A DNA stretch of 64,000 nt from Alteromonadaceae bacterium M269. Its GTDB lineage: Bacteria > Pseudomonadota > Gammaproteobacteria > Enterobacterales > Alteromonadaceae. The number at the start of each line of letters is the position of its first letter. Positions within the stretch are counted from its first letter, which is position 1. The position numbers were made by a program, and so were the translations under genes. Below the pieces are notes generated by a model. The model was not told where the DNA came from. It did no database searches and worked only from the letters and a program-made list of their open reading frames with translations. The stretch is from positions 124,001-188,000 of the forward strand of contig SMNZ01000007.1 in the NCBI GenBank assembly GCA_004353515.1. The letters run 5' to 3'. This document shows, one piece after another, positions 54,294-62,517 of this stretch.

Positions 54294-55796
54294 CTAACCG
54301 AGTTTAGCCGCTTGAATTGCTAGCCCTTCGCAGACTGAATTAAAGGCGTCCCCCTCCATTGCTGGTAGGTAAGGCAACATGATTTCCTGTAGCTCTTTTT
54401 TGACGATTGGAGACAAACTCATACCACCAGTGATAAAGAGCATTTCCGGCTCTTCTTCGCTGTTTTCCAGGCATTCGGTGACCAACCCTTTCACACGCCT
54501 TAACCAGGATTGCATGGAGTGATTTAGCTCTTCAGTGGTAATATTCACGTCATAACCTTGCTCAATATAATGCAACGGTAAGGTGATCTCGTCTTTTGTT
54601 GAGAGCAGTTCTTTAGCCAAACGAGAGGAGTTCACTAAACGCGCGGAGAGCTTTTCCTCCTGGACTACTTGCAATCGTTCAAGAAGTTTAGGTTCCTTAA
54701 CCATAGATTTGGTCTGTGCAATATCGAGCCAATATTCTTCAGAGAAAAAGTTGTTTAGTTTTGGAATATCATCAACAGCACACATATCTGAGTAAAATGT
54801 CGGCGGTACAGGCAAACCTTTTTGCGTTGTCATACCCAATCCCATGGTCGGTGCGATAGATTTCTTGATCAGATTCTTATCACACTCCATACCACCTAAG
54901 CGCGTCCCAGTCACTGAGAGCACATCTTGCTGACGGTCGAGGTTGGCCAGTTTTTCTGGTGACAGCTTAATACAGCAGATATCTGTGGTACCCCCACCAA
55001 TATCAACCACCAGCACGTTTGTATGCTTATCGAGTGTTCGCTCAATTTTATAAGCGGCTGCTATTGGCTCTTCTAGGAAGCTGATCTTACTAAAACCGGC
55101 CTTCTCGGCGGCTTGCGTCATTATGTCGATAGCCTGACTATTGCCTTCTTGCCCACGTGTACCATGGAATTTAACTGGGCGGCCAATTACCGCAGTATCG
55201 ACACTTTGGTTGAGCTGCTGCTCGGCGCTTAAACGGAAGAACTCAAGCTGTTTAGCAATAAGCCCAACAAAAGCTTGTTGTTGCCCAGCCACCAAATTGG
55301 CACCGAGGAAGTTCTTAGGCGAATAAATTAAACGCCCTTTCTCTGGAGTCTTGAGATAACGTTTAAACCCCTCTTCACCAAAAGCGAACTCCCCCGTTTC
55401 AACCAATCTTTGCAATGGGATATCTTCAACCGTCATATCTTTCAGCAACAGCTGAATTGCTTTACGTTGCAACGCGGGTAAGTTGTGAAACTCGGCTCGC
55501 AAATCATCTATTTTGTTACTGTAGAGCTTCTTCTCACGTGGATCTTGTGTCTCGTAATAATTATCTTTAGCTTTATCGATTTGCTCTGAAATCGTACGTT
55601 TAATTTGAGCAACTTTAGCCTCGACTACAGATGCAGGAGGCACAGGGAGATCATCTTTATAGTAGATAAATACCGAAGAACGGATTTTATTGGCAGCTTC
55701 TAACGTCGGATCAAGCTTGATGTAGTGATGCTGTTGACCATCGAAATACACTACCTCAGAGTTTGATGTACCGTAATCTATACCTATTGCTGCCAT
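54294..55796 (-). CDS. Hsp70-like protein, second YegD-type paralogue
   Basis: 500 residues. Actin-ATPase motifs are present in order: AAIGIDYGTSNSEVVYFDG at the N-terminus, VLVVDIGGGTTDICCIKL near residue 265, and LFITGGMSLSPIVKKEL near residue 455. It has an insertion at about residues 60-110 with a helical, charged stretch (KRTISEQIDKAKDNYYETQD) absent from the first YegD-like protein. It lacks the DnaK substrate-binding domain. The two Hsp70-like proteins in the window are about 30 kb apart and clearly diverged paralogues. A TAGGT ribosome site precedes the ATG. Confidence 0.88.
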   Translation of the reverse strand: MAAIGIDYGTSNSEVVYFDGQQHHYIKLDPTLEAANKIRSSVFIYYKDDLPVPPASVVEAKVAQIKRTISEQIDKAKDNYYETQDPREKKLYSNKIDDLRAEFHNLPALQRKAIQLLLKDMTVEDIPLQRLVETGEFAFGEEGFKRYLKTPEKGRLIYSPKNFLGANLVAGQQQAFVGLIAKQLEFFRLSAEQQLNQSVDTAVIGRPVKFHGTRGQEGNSQAIDIMTQAAEKAGFSKISFLEEPIAAAYKIERTLDKHTNVLVVDIGGGTTDICCIKLSPEKLANLDRQQDVLSVTGTRLGGMECDKNLIKKSIAPTMGLGMTTQKGLPVPPTFYSDMCAVDDIPKLNNFFSEEYWLDIAQTKSMVKEPKLLERLQVVQEEKLSARLVNSSRLAKELLSTKDEITLPLHYIEQGYDVNITTEELNHSMQSWLRRVKGLVTECLENSEEEPEMLFITGGMSLSPIVKKELQEIMLPYLPAMEGDAFNSVCEGLAIQAAKLG

Positions 55797-55908
55797 TTTT
55801 ACCTACATAGCTGTGAATACGGCGCGGATTGTAATGTAAATAACCTCAGGTTTGTATAAGAAACTCGACCAATTAAAGAGAGTCGCGTCCTTCGACTCCC
55901 TTAAGAGG

Positions 55909-56952
55909 CTAATACCCTTTCTTAATTTCTCGGGTACTGGCTAATACCGATTTAATGGTTTTGCCAAATGCCTTATCTTTAGCGCGTAGCTCATGCAACG
56001 AAGCACTGTTTCTCTCTTGCTCAGCTAAGAGTTTGAGATAATTAGATAATCGCCGTTGCTCAAGCTCGCCAGAATCTAAGGCTTGCTGAATAGCACAGCC
56101 TGGCTCCCCAGAATGACGACAATCACTAAACTTACATTTTTGTGCTAACAAATCGATATCTGCAAAGGTTCGTCTAACACCCTCCTCAGCATCAGTGAGT
56201 TGCAACTCCCGCATTCCCGGTGTGTCTATTAACACCGCTCCAGAAGGCAAAAAATGCATCGTTCGTGCTGTCGTGGTGTGTCGCCCTTTACTATCGTCTT
56301 CACGAATGCCTGCTGTTTTCTGCATCGATTGCCCCAGCAAGGTATTGACCAAAGTTGACTTACCAACGCCAGAAGAACCCAGTACAGACAAAGTCTGGCC
56401 AGCTCGACATTGCTGAACTAAAGCTGCACAACTATCAGTATCTAAGGCATCAACACTCTCGACCACTAATATAGGGTCGATGCCTTGTACTTGCTGTCGC
56501 TTCTGTTCGCTATCGCTGCAAAGATCTTGCTTAGTTAATACCACAATGGGTTCAACCTCAGCCTCATGAGCCAATGCTAAATAGCGTTCTATCCGGCTAA
56601 GGTTAAAGTCGTGGTTTAATGAACAAACAATAAATACCTTATCCACGTTAGCGACAATCAATTGCTCTTCTAGCTTGCTGCCAGCAGCCTTGCGTTTGAA
56701 TAAGGACTTTCGTTCAAGCAAGCGAACAAACTGCTTATCAGCGTTAAGTAAGAGCCAGTCGCCAATAACCATATTCGGTAAGCTTCCCTTGATTGGCAAG
56801 TTTAGCTCTTCGTGCTCGGTTCTAATCAGATACTCGCTCCGGTGATGAGCGACTACACGGCCTATCTCGTTTTGTTCGTATTCGTCTAGATTAAGTTGTT
56901 GTTGAAAAAAGGGTTGCCACCCAAGTTGATTGAGAGAAAACTCTGAACTCAT
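55909..56952 (-). CDS. rsgA: Ribosome small-subunit-dependent GTPase RsgA
   Basis: About 347 residues, a circularly permuted GTPase of 30S ribosome maturation. The G4 motif LTKQD precedes the G1 P-loop GSSGVGKSTL and the G3 DTPGMREL, the hallmark of permutation. The C-terminal zinc knuckle is CKFSDCRHSGEPGC. The N-terminal OB domain reads IGRVVAHHRSEYLIRTE. ATG at 56952 has GAGGAAAAG upstream, preferred over a TTG 15 bases earlier. It differs in the N-terminus from E. coli RsgA, resembling the second RsgA type found in some proteobacteria. Release of RbfA or late 30S factors is the expected role. Confidence 0.92.
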   Translation of the reverse strand: MSSEFSLNQLGWQPFFQQQLNLDEYEQNEIGRVVAHHRSEYLIRTEHEELNLPIKGSLPNMVIGDWLLLNADKQFVRLLERKSLFKRKAAGSKLEEQLIVANVDKVFIVCSLNHDFNLSRIERYLALAHEAEVEPIVVLTKQDLCSDSEQKRQQVQGIDPILVVESVDALDTDSCAALVQQCRAGQTLSVLGSSGVGKSTLVNTLLGQSMQKTAGIREDDSKGRHTTTARTMHFLPSGAVLIDTPGMRELQLTDAEEGVRRTFADIDLLAQKCKFSDCRHSGEPGCAIQQALDSGELEQRRLSNYLKLLAEQERNSASLHELRAKDKAFGKTIKSVLASTREIKKGY

Positions 56953-57513
56953 TTTTCTTTTCCTCAAGCATGCAAATCACTGCATACATATCTGTAAAAA
57001 GTTTTGGAAAAGCATTAACTAAGACAGGCTAGACGCCTGCTAAAGCCAGTGCCTCAAAGTGAGAACACCAGATAATAGGAAGGTAAATAGAGAGGTATTA
57101 AGTTGCTTTGCTCTACTTAGCAGCCATTACCGGGTGGGTTTTCATTACAATCATCAACAACTCCTCATTCTAAAATTATTGCTCGCGATACATAGTAGCA
57201 GCCACTTCGATAAATGGCGACATAAGTCCTCCCAAATACATCGTAGGCGCTGGGTTTATCCGCGAATTGCAGTAGTGATCGTGATTTCTTCACAGCTAAA
57301 GCTAGCTCCTACAGGTAAAACAAAGGAGCAATTTGTAGGAGCAGGATTCATCCGCGAAGGACAATAGAGTTTGTGGTTTATTCAAAGCTCAGGGAATATT
57401 TACTTACAAGCACAAATTGAACCCCATACAATCGAATGATAGTGTTTTGCCCCAAAATTCGTATGAGCTGACTCAGCCATACTCCGATTTGAACGATGAA
57501 AAGGAAAAGGATC
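56953..57513. other. Intergenic region with REP-like elements
   Basis: 561 bases without a convincing gene. A degenerate REP-type half lies at about 57241-57268 (GTAGGCGCTGGGTTTATCCG) and a full element at about 57289-57359, with GCTAGCTCCTACA on the left and TTGTAGGAGCAGGATTCATC plus CGCGAA on the right. Part of an apparent plus-strand ORF in this region (57059-57367) is made of these repeats and is not believed. Confidence 0.5.
57241..57360. repeat. REP/REPIN-like palindromic elements
   Basis: One degenerate half-element (57241-57268) and one complete inverted element (57289-57359) of the same CTCCTACA / TGTAGGAG / CGCGAA family as elsewhere in the window. The complete copy has its centre at about 57325. 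Confidence 0.7.
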
Positions 57514-58266
57514 ATGTTTAAAAAGATGCTCGCAAGTATCGGCATAGGTAAAGCGAAAGTAGATACCATTTTGCTAGATGAACAACTTCGTGCAGGCGAC
57601 GTGTTTAATATTGAGATTGTCGTTACCGGCGGTGATGTTGAACAGGAGCTCAACGCCATCGATATAGCTGTTATGGCATCTGCAAAGGCAGAAGCGGATC
57701 TGGGAGAAGAGGAAGTCGAATACAATCAAAGCGTTGTGTTACAGAGCTGGACAGAACAGCTCAACTTCACTATTCAACCCGGCGAAACCATTCGCAACCA
57801 GTTTGAGCTTCAACTACACCCGGAAATTCCAGCAACTAACCTCTTCGGCAACCGTGTCGGCAAAGTTTGGTTGCAAACCGGGCTTGATATCAAAAACGGT
57901 ATTGATGGCTCGGATAAAGATCAGCTAAACATTGTTCCTTCAAATACTCAGCTAGCCGTACTGGATTTGATAGAACAGAGTGGTTATCGACTGTTCAAAG
58001 CCGATATTGAAACAGGCAGTGTTACGGCCAGGGAATTCAGGTCGCACCTTCCCTGTTATCAGGAATATGAATTTAAACCTGAGTCTCGCTCCTTATTCGG
58101 TGGCAAGGAATTAGAAGTCACCTTTGTTGATAATGGTAATGAAACGGGTGTGTTGATCGAGATAGACAGAGCCTTTTTAGGCGATGGTTATCGAAGTATT
58201 TCTATCCCTAATCACTGCGAATCGGTAGCGGCCGTTAGGCCTTATGTAGAGCGGTTATTAAGCTAA
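57514..58266 (+). CDS. Spo0M-family sporulation-control-like protein
   Basis: 250 residues. The protein starts MFKKMLASIGIGKAKVDTIL and shows the arrestin-like N-terminal domain of the Spo0M family (IVVTGGDVEQELNAIDIAVM; FTIQPGETIRNQFELQLHPE). In Bacillus Spo0M affects sporulation and motility; the homologues in non-sporulating bacteria have no assigned role and may be arrestin-like scaffolds. An AAGGA ribosome site and ATG at 57514 are preferred over a start six codons upstream. A perfect 9-base hairpin overlaps the stop codon. Confidence 0.88.
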   Translation: MFKKMLASIGIGKAKVDTILLDEQLRAGDVFNIEIVVTGGDVEQELNAIDIAVMASAKAEADLGEEEVEYNQSVVLQSWTEQLNFTIQPGETIRNQFELQLHPEIPATNLFGNRVGKVWLQTGLDIKNGIDGSDKDQLNIVPSNTQLAVLDLIEQSGYRLFKADIETGSVTAREFRSHLPCYQEYEFKPESRSLFGGKELEVTFVDNGNETGVLIEIDRAFLGDGYRSISIPNHCESVAAVRPYVERLLS

Positions 58267-58272
58267 CCGCTC
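58249..58272 (+). terminator. Hairpin overlapping Spo0M-like stop codon
   Basis: Perfect 9-base arms GAGCGGTTA (58249-58257) and TAACCGCTC (58264-58272) with a 6-base loop. The right arm begins with the TAA stop codon itself. There is no T-run after it; it may slow transcription or protect the mRNA end, between convergent genes. Confidence 0.5.
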
Positions 58273-58288
58273 CATCTAGACTGATAAT

Positions 58289-58918
58289 TTAAGCAAAAAC
58301 AGGACGAGGGGTTTTGACTCTTCGTCTTGCCAAGATAGAACGACCCAATAGCAGTATTATTCCTATACTGAAAAGCAGAATAGCACTAGGAGCAGGAACA
58401 TTAACTGGCGTGTTTAAGTCAAAAGCAATATTCCTAAAAGCGATACCTGGATTACCACGAGTACGTAGCTCCACGCGGCTAAACTCCCCTCCAATAGATA
58501 GTGTGCTGTTTGTCGTTCCCGGTGAGTTAAAGCGTCTAAAACCGACCTGATTTCCTTCACTGTCAAACGTCACTAAATCAACCGATTCCCTTGGCATAAA
58601 GGCCGCTACAATCCTAAATAATGATGCGGTAGATGCGATATTCGTTCCCGGTGCAACGATATCGAAAATAACTGATGCTCCAAATCTGTCGGGAGAAAAG
58701 AACAATGATGGACTATTGCGAGAGCCAGCAGAAATCGGAGAAATACCAGCACCACCGCTGCGAATTAAGATACCAAAGTCATGAAACTGATCGCTTAATA
58801 CCGCATTGCGAGCGATAGGGTTTCCATTGGCATCAGTTGATAAGTCTAGCTCGATTAACGCTGCATCAACACCTTGAGAAAATACCAAGAAGATAAAAAG
58901 TAAGATTCTAAAGTTCAT
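58289..58918 (-). CDS. PEP-CTERM-type exported protein
   Basis: About 209 residues with an N-terminal signal peptide (MNFRILLFIFLVFSQGVDA) and a C-terminal sorting signal (VPAPSAILLFSIGIILLLGR followed by a basic tail), the arrangement of PEP-CTERM/VPxPxx-CTERM proteins that are processed by an exosortase. The middle is beta-rich with ASVIFDIVAPGTNI and FSRVELRTRGNPGIAFRNIA, similar to other PEP-CTERM proteins. No exosortase gene is in this window. GGGGAC precedes the ATG at 58918. Likely a surface or matrix protein. Confidence 0.85.
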   Translation of the reverse strand: MNFRILLFIFLVFSQGVDAALIELDLSTDANGNPIARNAVLSDQFHDFGILIRSGGAGISPISAGSRNSPSLFFSPDRFGASVIFDIVAPGTNIASTASLFRIVAAFMPRESVDLVTFDSEGNQVGFRRFNSPGTTNSTLSIGGEFSRVELRTRGNPGIAFRNIAFDLNTPVNVPAPSAILLFSIGIILLLGRSILARRRVKTPRPVFA

Positions 58919-59022
58919 AAAGTCCCCGATGATTATTGAGAAGTAAATTAAGGAGCACACTTATCGACCGGTTATTATTTTTCTCAACGCATCGGGGCAC
59001 ATTTAGTGCAAAATTTTATACC

Positions 59023-59709
59023 TCACCAATCAATCTCTTTATTGTCTCGGAAAAACTTACCTGTAGGACCATCATCTTCCAGATTAGCTAGCCAAAGTGC
59101 CGTTTTCGCAGCTCCGAAAGGTGTGCGTGTTGCGGCAGCACCGCCCATACGAGTTTTAACCCAACCTGGGCACATAACATTCACTTTCACGTTACCTGAG
59201 TTAGCTTGAGCTGTAATTCTAGTTAACGCATTCAGTGTAGATTTACTCAAACCATAAGCCGGAGGACTGTCTAGCAGTCCACTACTTGCCCCCCAACCTG
59301 AAGACACATTCACAATTCGGCCATAGCCATTCTTAGCCATAAGTGCACCAAAATGCTGACTTAATAGAAATGGTGCAAAGGTATTGACGTGCATGGACTC
59401 AACCAGCTTGTCATAAGTTAAATCACTAAACTCGCTATCATCTAAAATAGCCGCGTTGTTAATGAGAATATCAACCAGAGGGTATGAGAAGGAGATTTGA
59501 CCAATGCAACGTTCAACAGATTGCTGAGTCGCCAAATCTAACTCAACAGCTTGAACATCTCCTGTGAGAGTCTTAGCGATACCCTGACCTTCAGCCAAGT
59601 CTCTGCATCCCAATAAAACAGTCATTCCCTGCTCTGCCAGCCCCTCAACAATGGCTAACCCAATACCACGATTACCGCCACTGACAAGAGCAACTCTTTT
59701 TCGATTCAT
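59023..59709 (-). CDS. Short-chain dehydrogenase/reductase (SDR)
   Basis: 228 residues, classical SDR. The nucleotide-binding glycine motif SGGNRGIGLAI is at the N-terminus, NNAAILDD is the structural NNAG-type motif, and the catalytic Tyr and Lys are in PAYGLSKSTLNAL. The catalytic Ser lies in NVSSGWGASS. A GGGGGAGA ribosome site precedes the ATG. Third gene of the minus-strand operon with the SnoaL-like and alpha/beta hydrolase genes. Resembles carbonyl reductases; the substrate is unknown. Confidence 0.9.
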   Translation of the reverse strand: MNRKRVALVSGGNRGIGLAIVEGLAEQGMTVLLGCRDLAEGQGIAKTLTGDVQAVELDLATQQSVERCIGQISFSYPLVDILINNAAILDDSEFSDLTYDKLVESMHVNTFAPFLLSQHFGALMAKNGYGRIVNVSSGWGASSGLLDSPPAYGLSKSTLNALTRITAQANSGNVKVNVMCPGWVKTRMGGAAATRTPFGAAKTALWLANLEDDGPTGKFFRDNKEIDW

Positions 59710-59779
59710 ATCTCCCCCTCAAACAATTAACCCGGTATTAAGCACTTGCCCATTTAATTAGTTGAACCAGTGCCAGTGA

Positions 59780-60325
59780 TTACAATTTCAAAGCTCGTGC
59801 TTGCCTTTCAGACAATCTCTGTTTCGCTTTTTCTCCAGCTTTTGCCAACACATCGCGACTGCCGCTTTCTCCGTTACTGATAAGTGTTAGCGAACAAATC
59901 AGCCACTGCTCATCAACTTTCTTCATGACGAAAACATAAGTTCCAGTGATTTGCCAAAAGCCGTCTTCTCCAAGAAAGTGACTTGCTTTAATTTTAGCTA
60001 CGACTTTTGCTTTGTCCTTCATGTAATCGATATTCACATCAGAAATATCGTGATAAGTCACATCAAACCCAGGCAGTAAAGCAGCCCATTGAGTCATCAA
60101 GTCTTGTCGCTCGACGACTGCCGGTTCGCCGCCAAAAGCAGAGGTGTAGTCAACCGTTACCGTCTTAGTGAACAAGCTCCCCAGGTATTCAAAGGCACTC
60201 TGATCTGCCAGTGCACCAAAGCTCTTAACTACGCTGTGAATTTTTGCTGAATCTGCGTTCATCTCTTGCCCTCTTGCTGTAAAAATAGATAACCCTAAAA
60301 CAATGAATAAGATGATTTTTTTCAT
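59780..60325 (-). CDS. Exported SnoaL/NTF2-like protein
   Basis: 181 residues with a signal peptide (IILFIVLGLSIFTARGQ). The rest is a SnoaL-like cone fold: helix ADSAKIHSVVKSFGALADQ, then VTVDYTSAFGGEPAVVERQD and IDYMKDKAKVVAKIKASHFL, typical of the NTF2/SnoaL superfamily. It lies 6 bases after the alpha/beta hydrolase gene. SnoaL-like domains often act as small-molecule binding or isomerase proteins. Its role is inferred from co-occurrence with the oxidoreductases here. Confidence 0.8.
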   Translation of the reverse strand: MKKIILFIVLGLSIFTARGQEMNADSAKIHSVVKSFGALADQSAFEYLGSLFTKTVTVDYTSAFGGEPAVVERQDLMTQWAALLPGFDVTYHDISDVNIDYMKDKAKVVAKIKASHFLGEDGFWQITGTYVFVMKKVDEQWLICSLTLISNGESGSRDVLAKAGEKAKQRLSERQARALKL

Positions 60326-60331
60326 GACGAT

Positions 60332-61204
60332 TTAAGCATCTAAAGCATGTTTAAAGTGTTCAGCCACTGCATTAGCTGATTCGGAGACAGGTTGAGCAAC
60401 ATCGTAAAAATCAAACTGACTCACATCTTCAAGCCAGAGTGCTGAAACATTCTCGCCTGATTGCTCAAGATACTGGTGTGTACCCGCTGGGAGTGCCATT
60501 GATTCAGAGCCAACCAATAATACTGGTTTATCTTGCTGTGCTGCGCCGGAAAGAGCATCATAAGTTAACCAAGGCTCCCACGATGCAACATTAAAGAGGT
60601 TGTTGTACTCAGGAATAAGGCCACGACCGGCCTCCGTGTAATAAGGTGCTTGGAACATTAGAGCGTTCTCATTCACCATGCTCGCAGCCTCAATGTAAAC
60701 TGATTGACTGCTTTTAGCGTCTCTGCCTAATTCAATTAAGTTGTTTACGCTAGCTTCACCGCCATAGACTTGCTCAGCAATTTCGCGGTTATGTATCCAA
60801 GGTGCGATAGCCGCGCCAGCGATAATTCCCTTGTTGCCCGATATAGCGTCGAGCATATAACCCGTTGACGCACAAACCCCTAAGCCAAATACTCTGTTGC
60901 TATCAACTTCTTTTATTTGCGCTATAGCATCAATAACGGCACGAATGTCTTCTGTTTTACGAGCAGGATCTTCCAAATATTTGATGTCGTCCTGCGATTT
61001 ACCCCAACCACGAAAATCAAAAGTCAGCGCCGCAAAACCTCTCTCTGTTAATGCTTTGGCATACACAGCTGGCATTTGCTCTTTGACGGTTGTCCAAGCG
61101 CCAGTGACGATAACCACAGGCGGCTTAACTCCGTCTTGAGAAGTTGGTAGATAGAGATTTGCGGCTAGAGAGCCAACAGCAGTATTCAGAGTTAATGCTT
61201 GCAT
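60332..61204 (-). CDS. Alpha/beta hydrolase, dienelactone-hydrolase-like, with unusual triad
   Basis: 290 residues. The nucleophile elbow reads GLGVCASTGY with a cysteine in the nucleophile position, as in dienelactone hydrolases (GxCxG). The position where the catalytic histidine is usually found (HVDLYD in relatives) reads VSQFDFYD, a glutamine instead, so classical hydrolase activity is uncertain. ATG at 61204 is preferred, with GAGGAATTATT upstream; the longer frame adds 20 non-homologous residues. First gene of a minus-strand operon with SnoaL and SDR genes; its promoter shares an operator with the gene at 63095. Confidence 0.8.
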   Translation of the reverse strand: MQALTLNTAVGSLAANLYLPTSQDGVKPPVVIVTGAWTTVKEQMPAVYAKALTERGFAALTFDFRGWGKSQDDIKYLEDPARKTEDIRAVIDAIAQIKEVDSNRVFGLGVCASTGYMLDAISGNKGIIAGAAIAPWIHNREIAEQVYGGEASVNNLIELGRDAKSSQSVYIEAASMVNENALMFQAPYYTEAGRGLIPEYNNLFNVASWEPWLTYDALSGAAQQDKPVLLVGSESMALPAGTHQYLEQSGENVSALWLEDVSQFDFYDVAQPVSESANAVAEHFKHALDA

Positions 61205-61263
61205 AATAATTCCTCGTTGATTCAGATAATGTTGTGAGAACGAAAACAAGTATATGCAGCACA

Positions 61264-61319
61264 ATTAATAATGATTAGAGGATGACTGGTTAAATCATTA
61301 TTAGTTTTTAACTAACAAT
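61264..61319. promoter_or_regulatory. Two-part operator upstream of the alpha/beta hydrolase operon
   Basis: ATTAATAATGATTAGA at 61264-61279 and CTAACAAT at 61312-61319 (48 bases start to start). The same two words with the same 48-base offset occur at 63149 and 63197. In this copy the left word is also part of an 11-base inverted repeat (TAATAATGATT 61266-61276, AATCATTATTA 61293-61303). Located 60 bases before the hydrolase start. Probable target of the neighbouring LysR regulator. Confidence 0.7.
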
Positions 61320-61361
61320 TAACATGAGATAAATGGACGGTAGATGTTGTTTGTTTATAGA

Positions 61362-61388
61362 AATTCGCGGACAAGTCCAGCTCCTACA
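61362..61388 (+). repeat. REP-like half element
   Basis: A single REP arm: AATTCGCGGACAAGTCCAGC followed by TCCTACA. It is identical in 27 bases to 54051-54077, which points to recent spread or gene conversion. No inverted partner follows, so it is an orphan half. Confidence 0.75.
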
Positions 61389-61435
61389 GGTGCAGGCATT
61401 TTCGGGTATGAAAACAAGATTGAGAAAATAAAAGA

Positions 61436-61462
61436 AAGCCCAGTATCAATGATATTGGGCTT
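61436..61462 (-). terminator. Rho-independent terminator of the SnoaL-oxidoreductase operon
   Basis: 12-base stem AAGCCCAGTATC and GATATTGGGCTT (one G-T wobble) with a 3-base loop. On the minus strand it is followed by a T-rich run (TTTCTTTTATTTTC). It lies about 90 bases after the stop of the oxidoreductase-SnoaL gene, and so ends the operon starting at 63095. Confidence 0.8.
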
Positions 61463-61551
61463 AAAAATAGATCATGAGGTTGATTTGAAAATCAGGAATG
61501 TAGGCACAAACCTAGCCTGCGCAAGATGTTGTTCTATCCCACTCAGAAAAA

Positions 61552-62517
61552 TTACCCATCAACGGGAGTAACAATGTACTCTTGTATCTGAATAGCTTGA
61601 TCGTCACTGATACTAACCTTCCAGCTCTCGTTAACTAGCAAATTGATGCTCTCACCTTTCAAACTCGATTCAGGATAAGAGTCCGCAATCAATCTAACTC
61701 TCAGCTCTACTTGATGCTGTGTTGCAGAAAGCTCCTGAATACTGACTTGCTCTACAATATGTTGGCAATCTGGTTTAAAAGTCGATCTAGCAGTTTGGTA
61801 CCAATCTCTAAAACCTTCATGCCCTAAGTACTCACCATCTGTCATCACTAATTTCACGTCATTGGTTAGATAGCGCGTAAATCGTTCAGAATCATCAGGT
61901 AGCACATCAAAGTCAGCAAACCATTGTTGTATAAATCGATTAATGGCTTTTGCAGGCGAATTAAGCAACTCGTTAACTTGCTCAATAAGCTTATCAGCAT
62001 GCTCTCTAGCTCGCCCTTGAACTTCATCAAGGTCGTTGTAAACACCTGGAATATAGACCATGCGGTGTGTATAAATCGGCTTAACGAAATTCATACCCGC
62101 CAAATAGGCCGTTTGCTGCAGCGGTTTAATCAATTGTTCGATAGTAAAGTGATTATACCCTAATGGATCATAGGACTCTTCAGGCCCACCAACGGTGAAA
62201 GATAGAATGATATCCTTCCCCTTCAATTTGTCGCCTTGCGAGCCATAAGCAAAGTTATAGCTGAAAACATCATCAATCCACTTTTTCAACAAAGCTGGAA
62301 CCGAATACCAATAAAAAGGGAACTGCAAAACAACAATATCGGCATCCAAAAGCGCTTTTTGCTCTTCATCAACATTAATCTGATAATCAGGATAAAGCTG
62401 ATCGAGTCGACGCACTTGAACACCTTCCAGCTGGCTAGAAACCTCATCCAATATCACAGTATTGGTATTTGATGATTCAAGGTTGGGGTGACCTGAGATT
62501 ACGACTACTTTACTCAT
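61552..62517 (-). CDS. NAD(P)H-dependent flavin oxidoreductase fused to SnoaL-like domain
   Basis: About 321 residues. The first 190 residues are a flavodoxin-fold quinone/NAD(P)H oxidoreductase of the MdaB/KefF type (VVVISGHPNLESSNTNTVIL; IVVLQFPFYWYSVPALLKKW; GGPEESYDP). Residues about 195-321 are a SnoaL/NTF2-like domain (RFTRYLTNDVKLVMTDGEYL; HEGFRDWYQTARSTF). The fusion is unusual; the two genes next to it in the same operon also encode SnoaL-like proteins. The start ATG at 62517 overlaps the stop of the upstream gene (ATGA), so they are coupled; ATG at 62526 is an alternative. Confidence 0.85.
   Translation of the reverse strand: MSKVVVISGHPNLESSNTNTVILDEVSSQLEGVQVRRLDQLYPDYQINVDEEQKALLDADIVVLQFPFYWYSVPALLKKWIDDVFSYNFAYGSQGDKLKGKDIILSFTVGGPEESYDPLGYNHFTIEQLIKPLQQTAYLAGMNFVKPIYTHRMVYIPGVYNDLDEVQGRAREHADKLIEQVNELLNSPAKAINRFIQQWFADFDVLPDDSERFTRYLTNDVKLVMTDGEYLGHEGFRDWYQTARSTFKPDCQHIVEQVSIQELSATQHQVELRVRLIADSYPESSLKGESINLLVNESWKVSISDDQAIQIQEYIVTPVDG

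Larger units (their letters stand above)
61205..61551. other. Intergenic region with operator, REP half and terminator
   Basis: 347 bases without a gene. From left to right: the two-part operator-like sequence (61264-61319), a REP-type half element (61362-61388, identical to 54051-54077 over 27 bases) and the terminator of the upstream minus-strand operon (61436-61462). An ORF at 61344-61571 is made of these elements and is not believed. Confidence 0.6.

Noticed and set aside
57059-57367. 102-residue plus-strand ORF in the gap after rsgA
   Set aside because: Its last third is encoded by REP-like repeats and the rest has no family pattern.
61344-61571. 75-residue plus-strand ORF
   Set aside because: It runs through a REP half element and the minus-strand terminator and into the end of the oxidoreductase gene.
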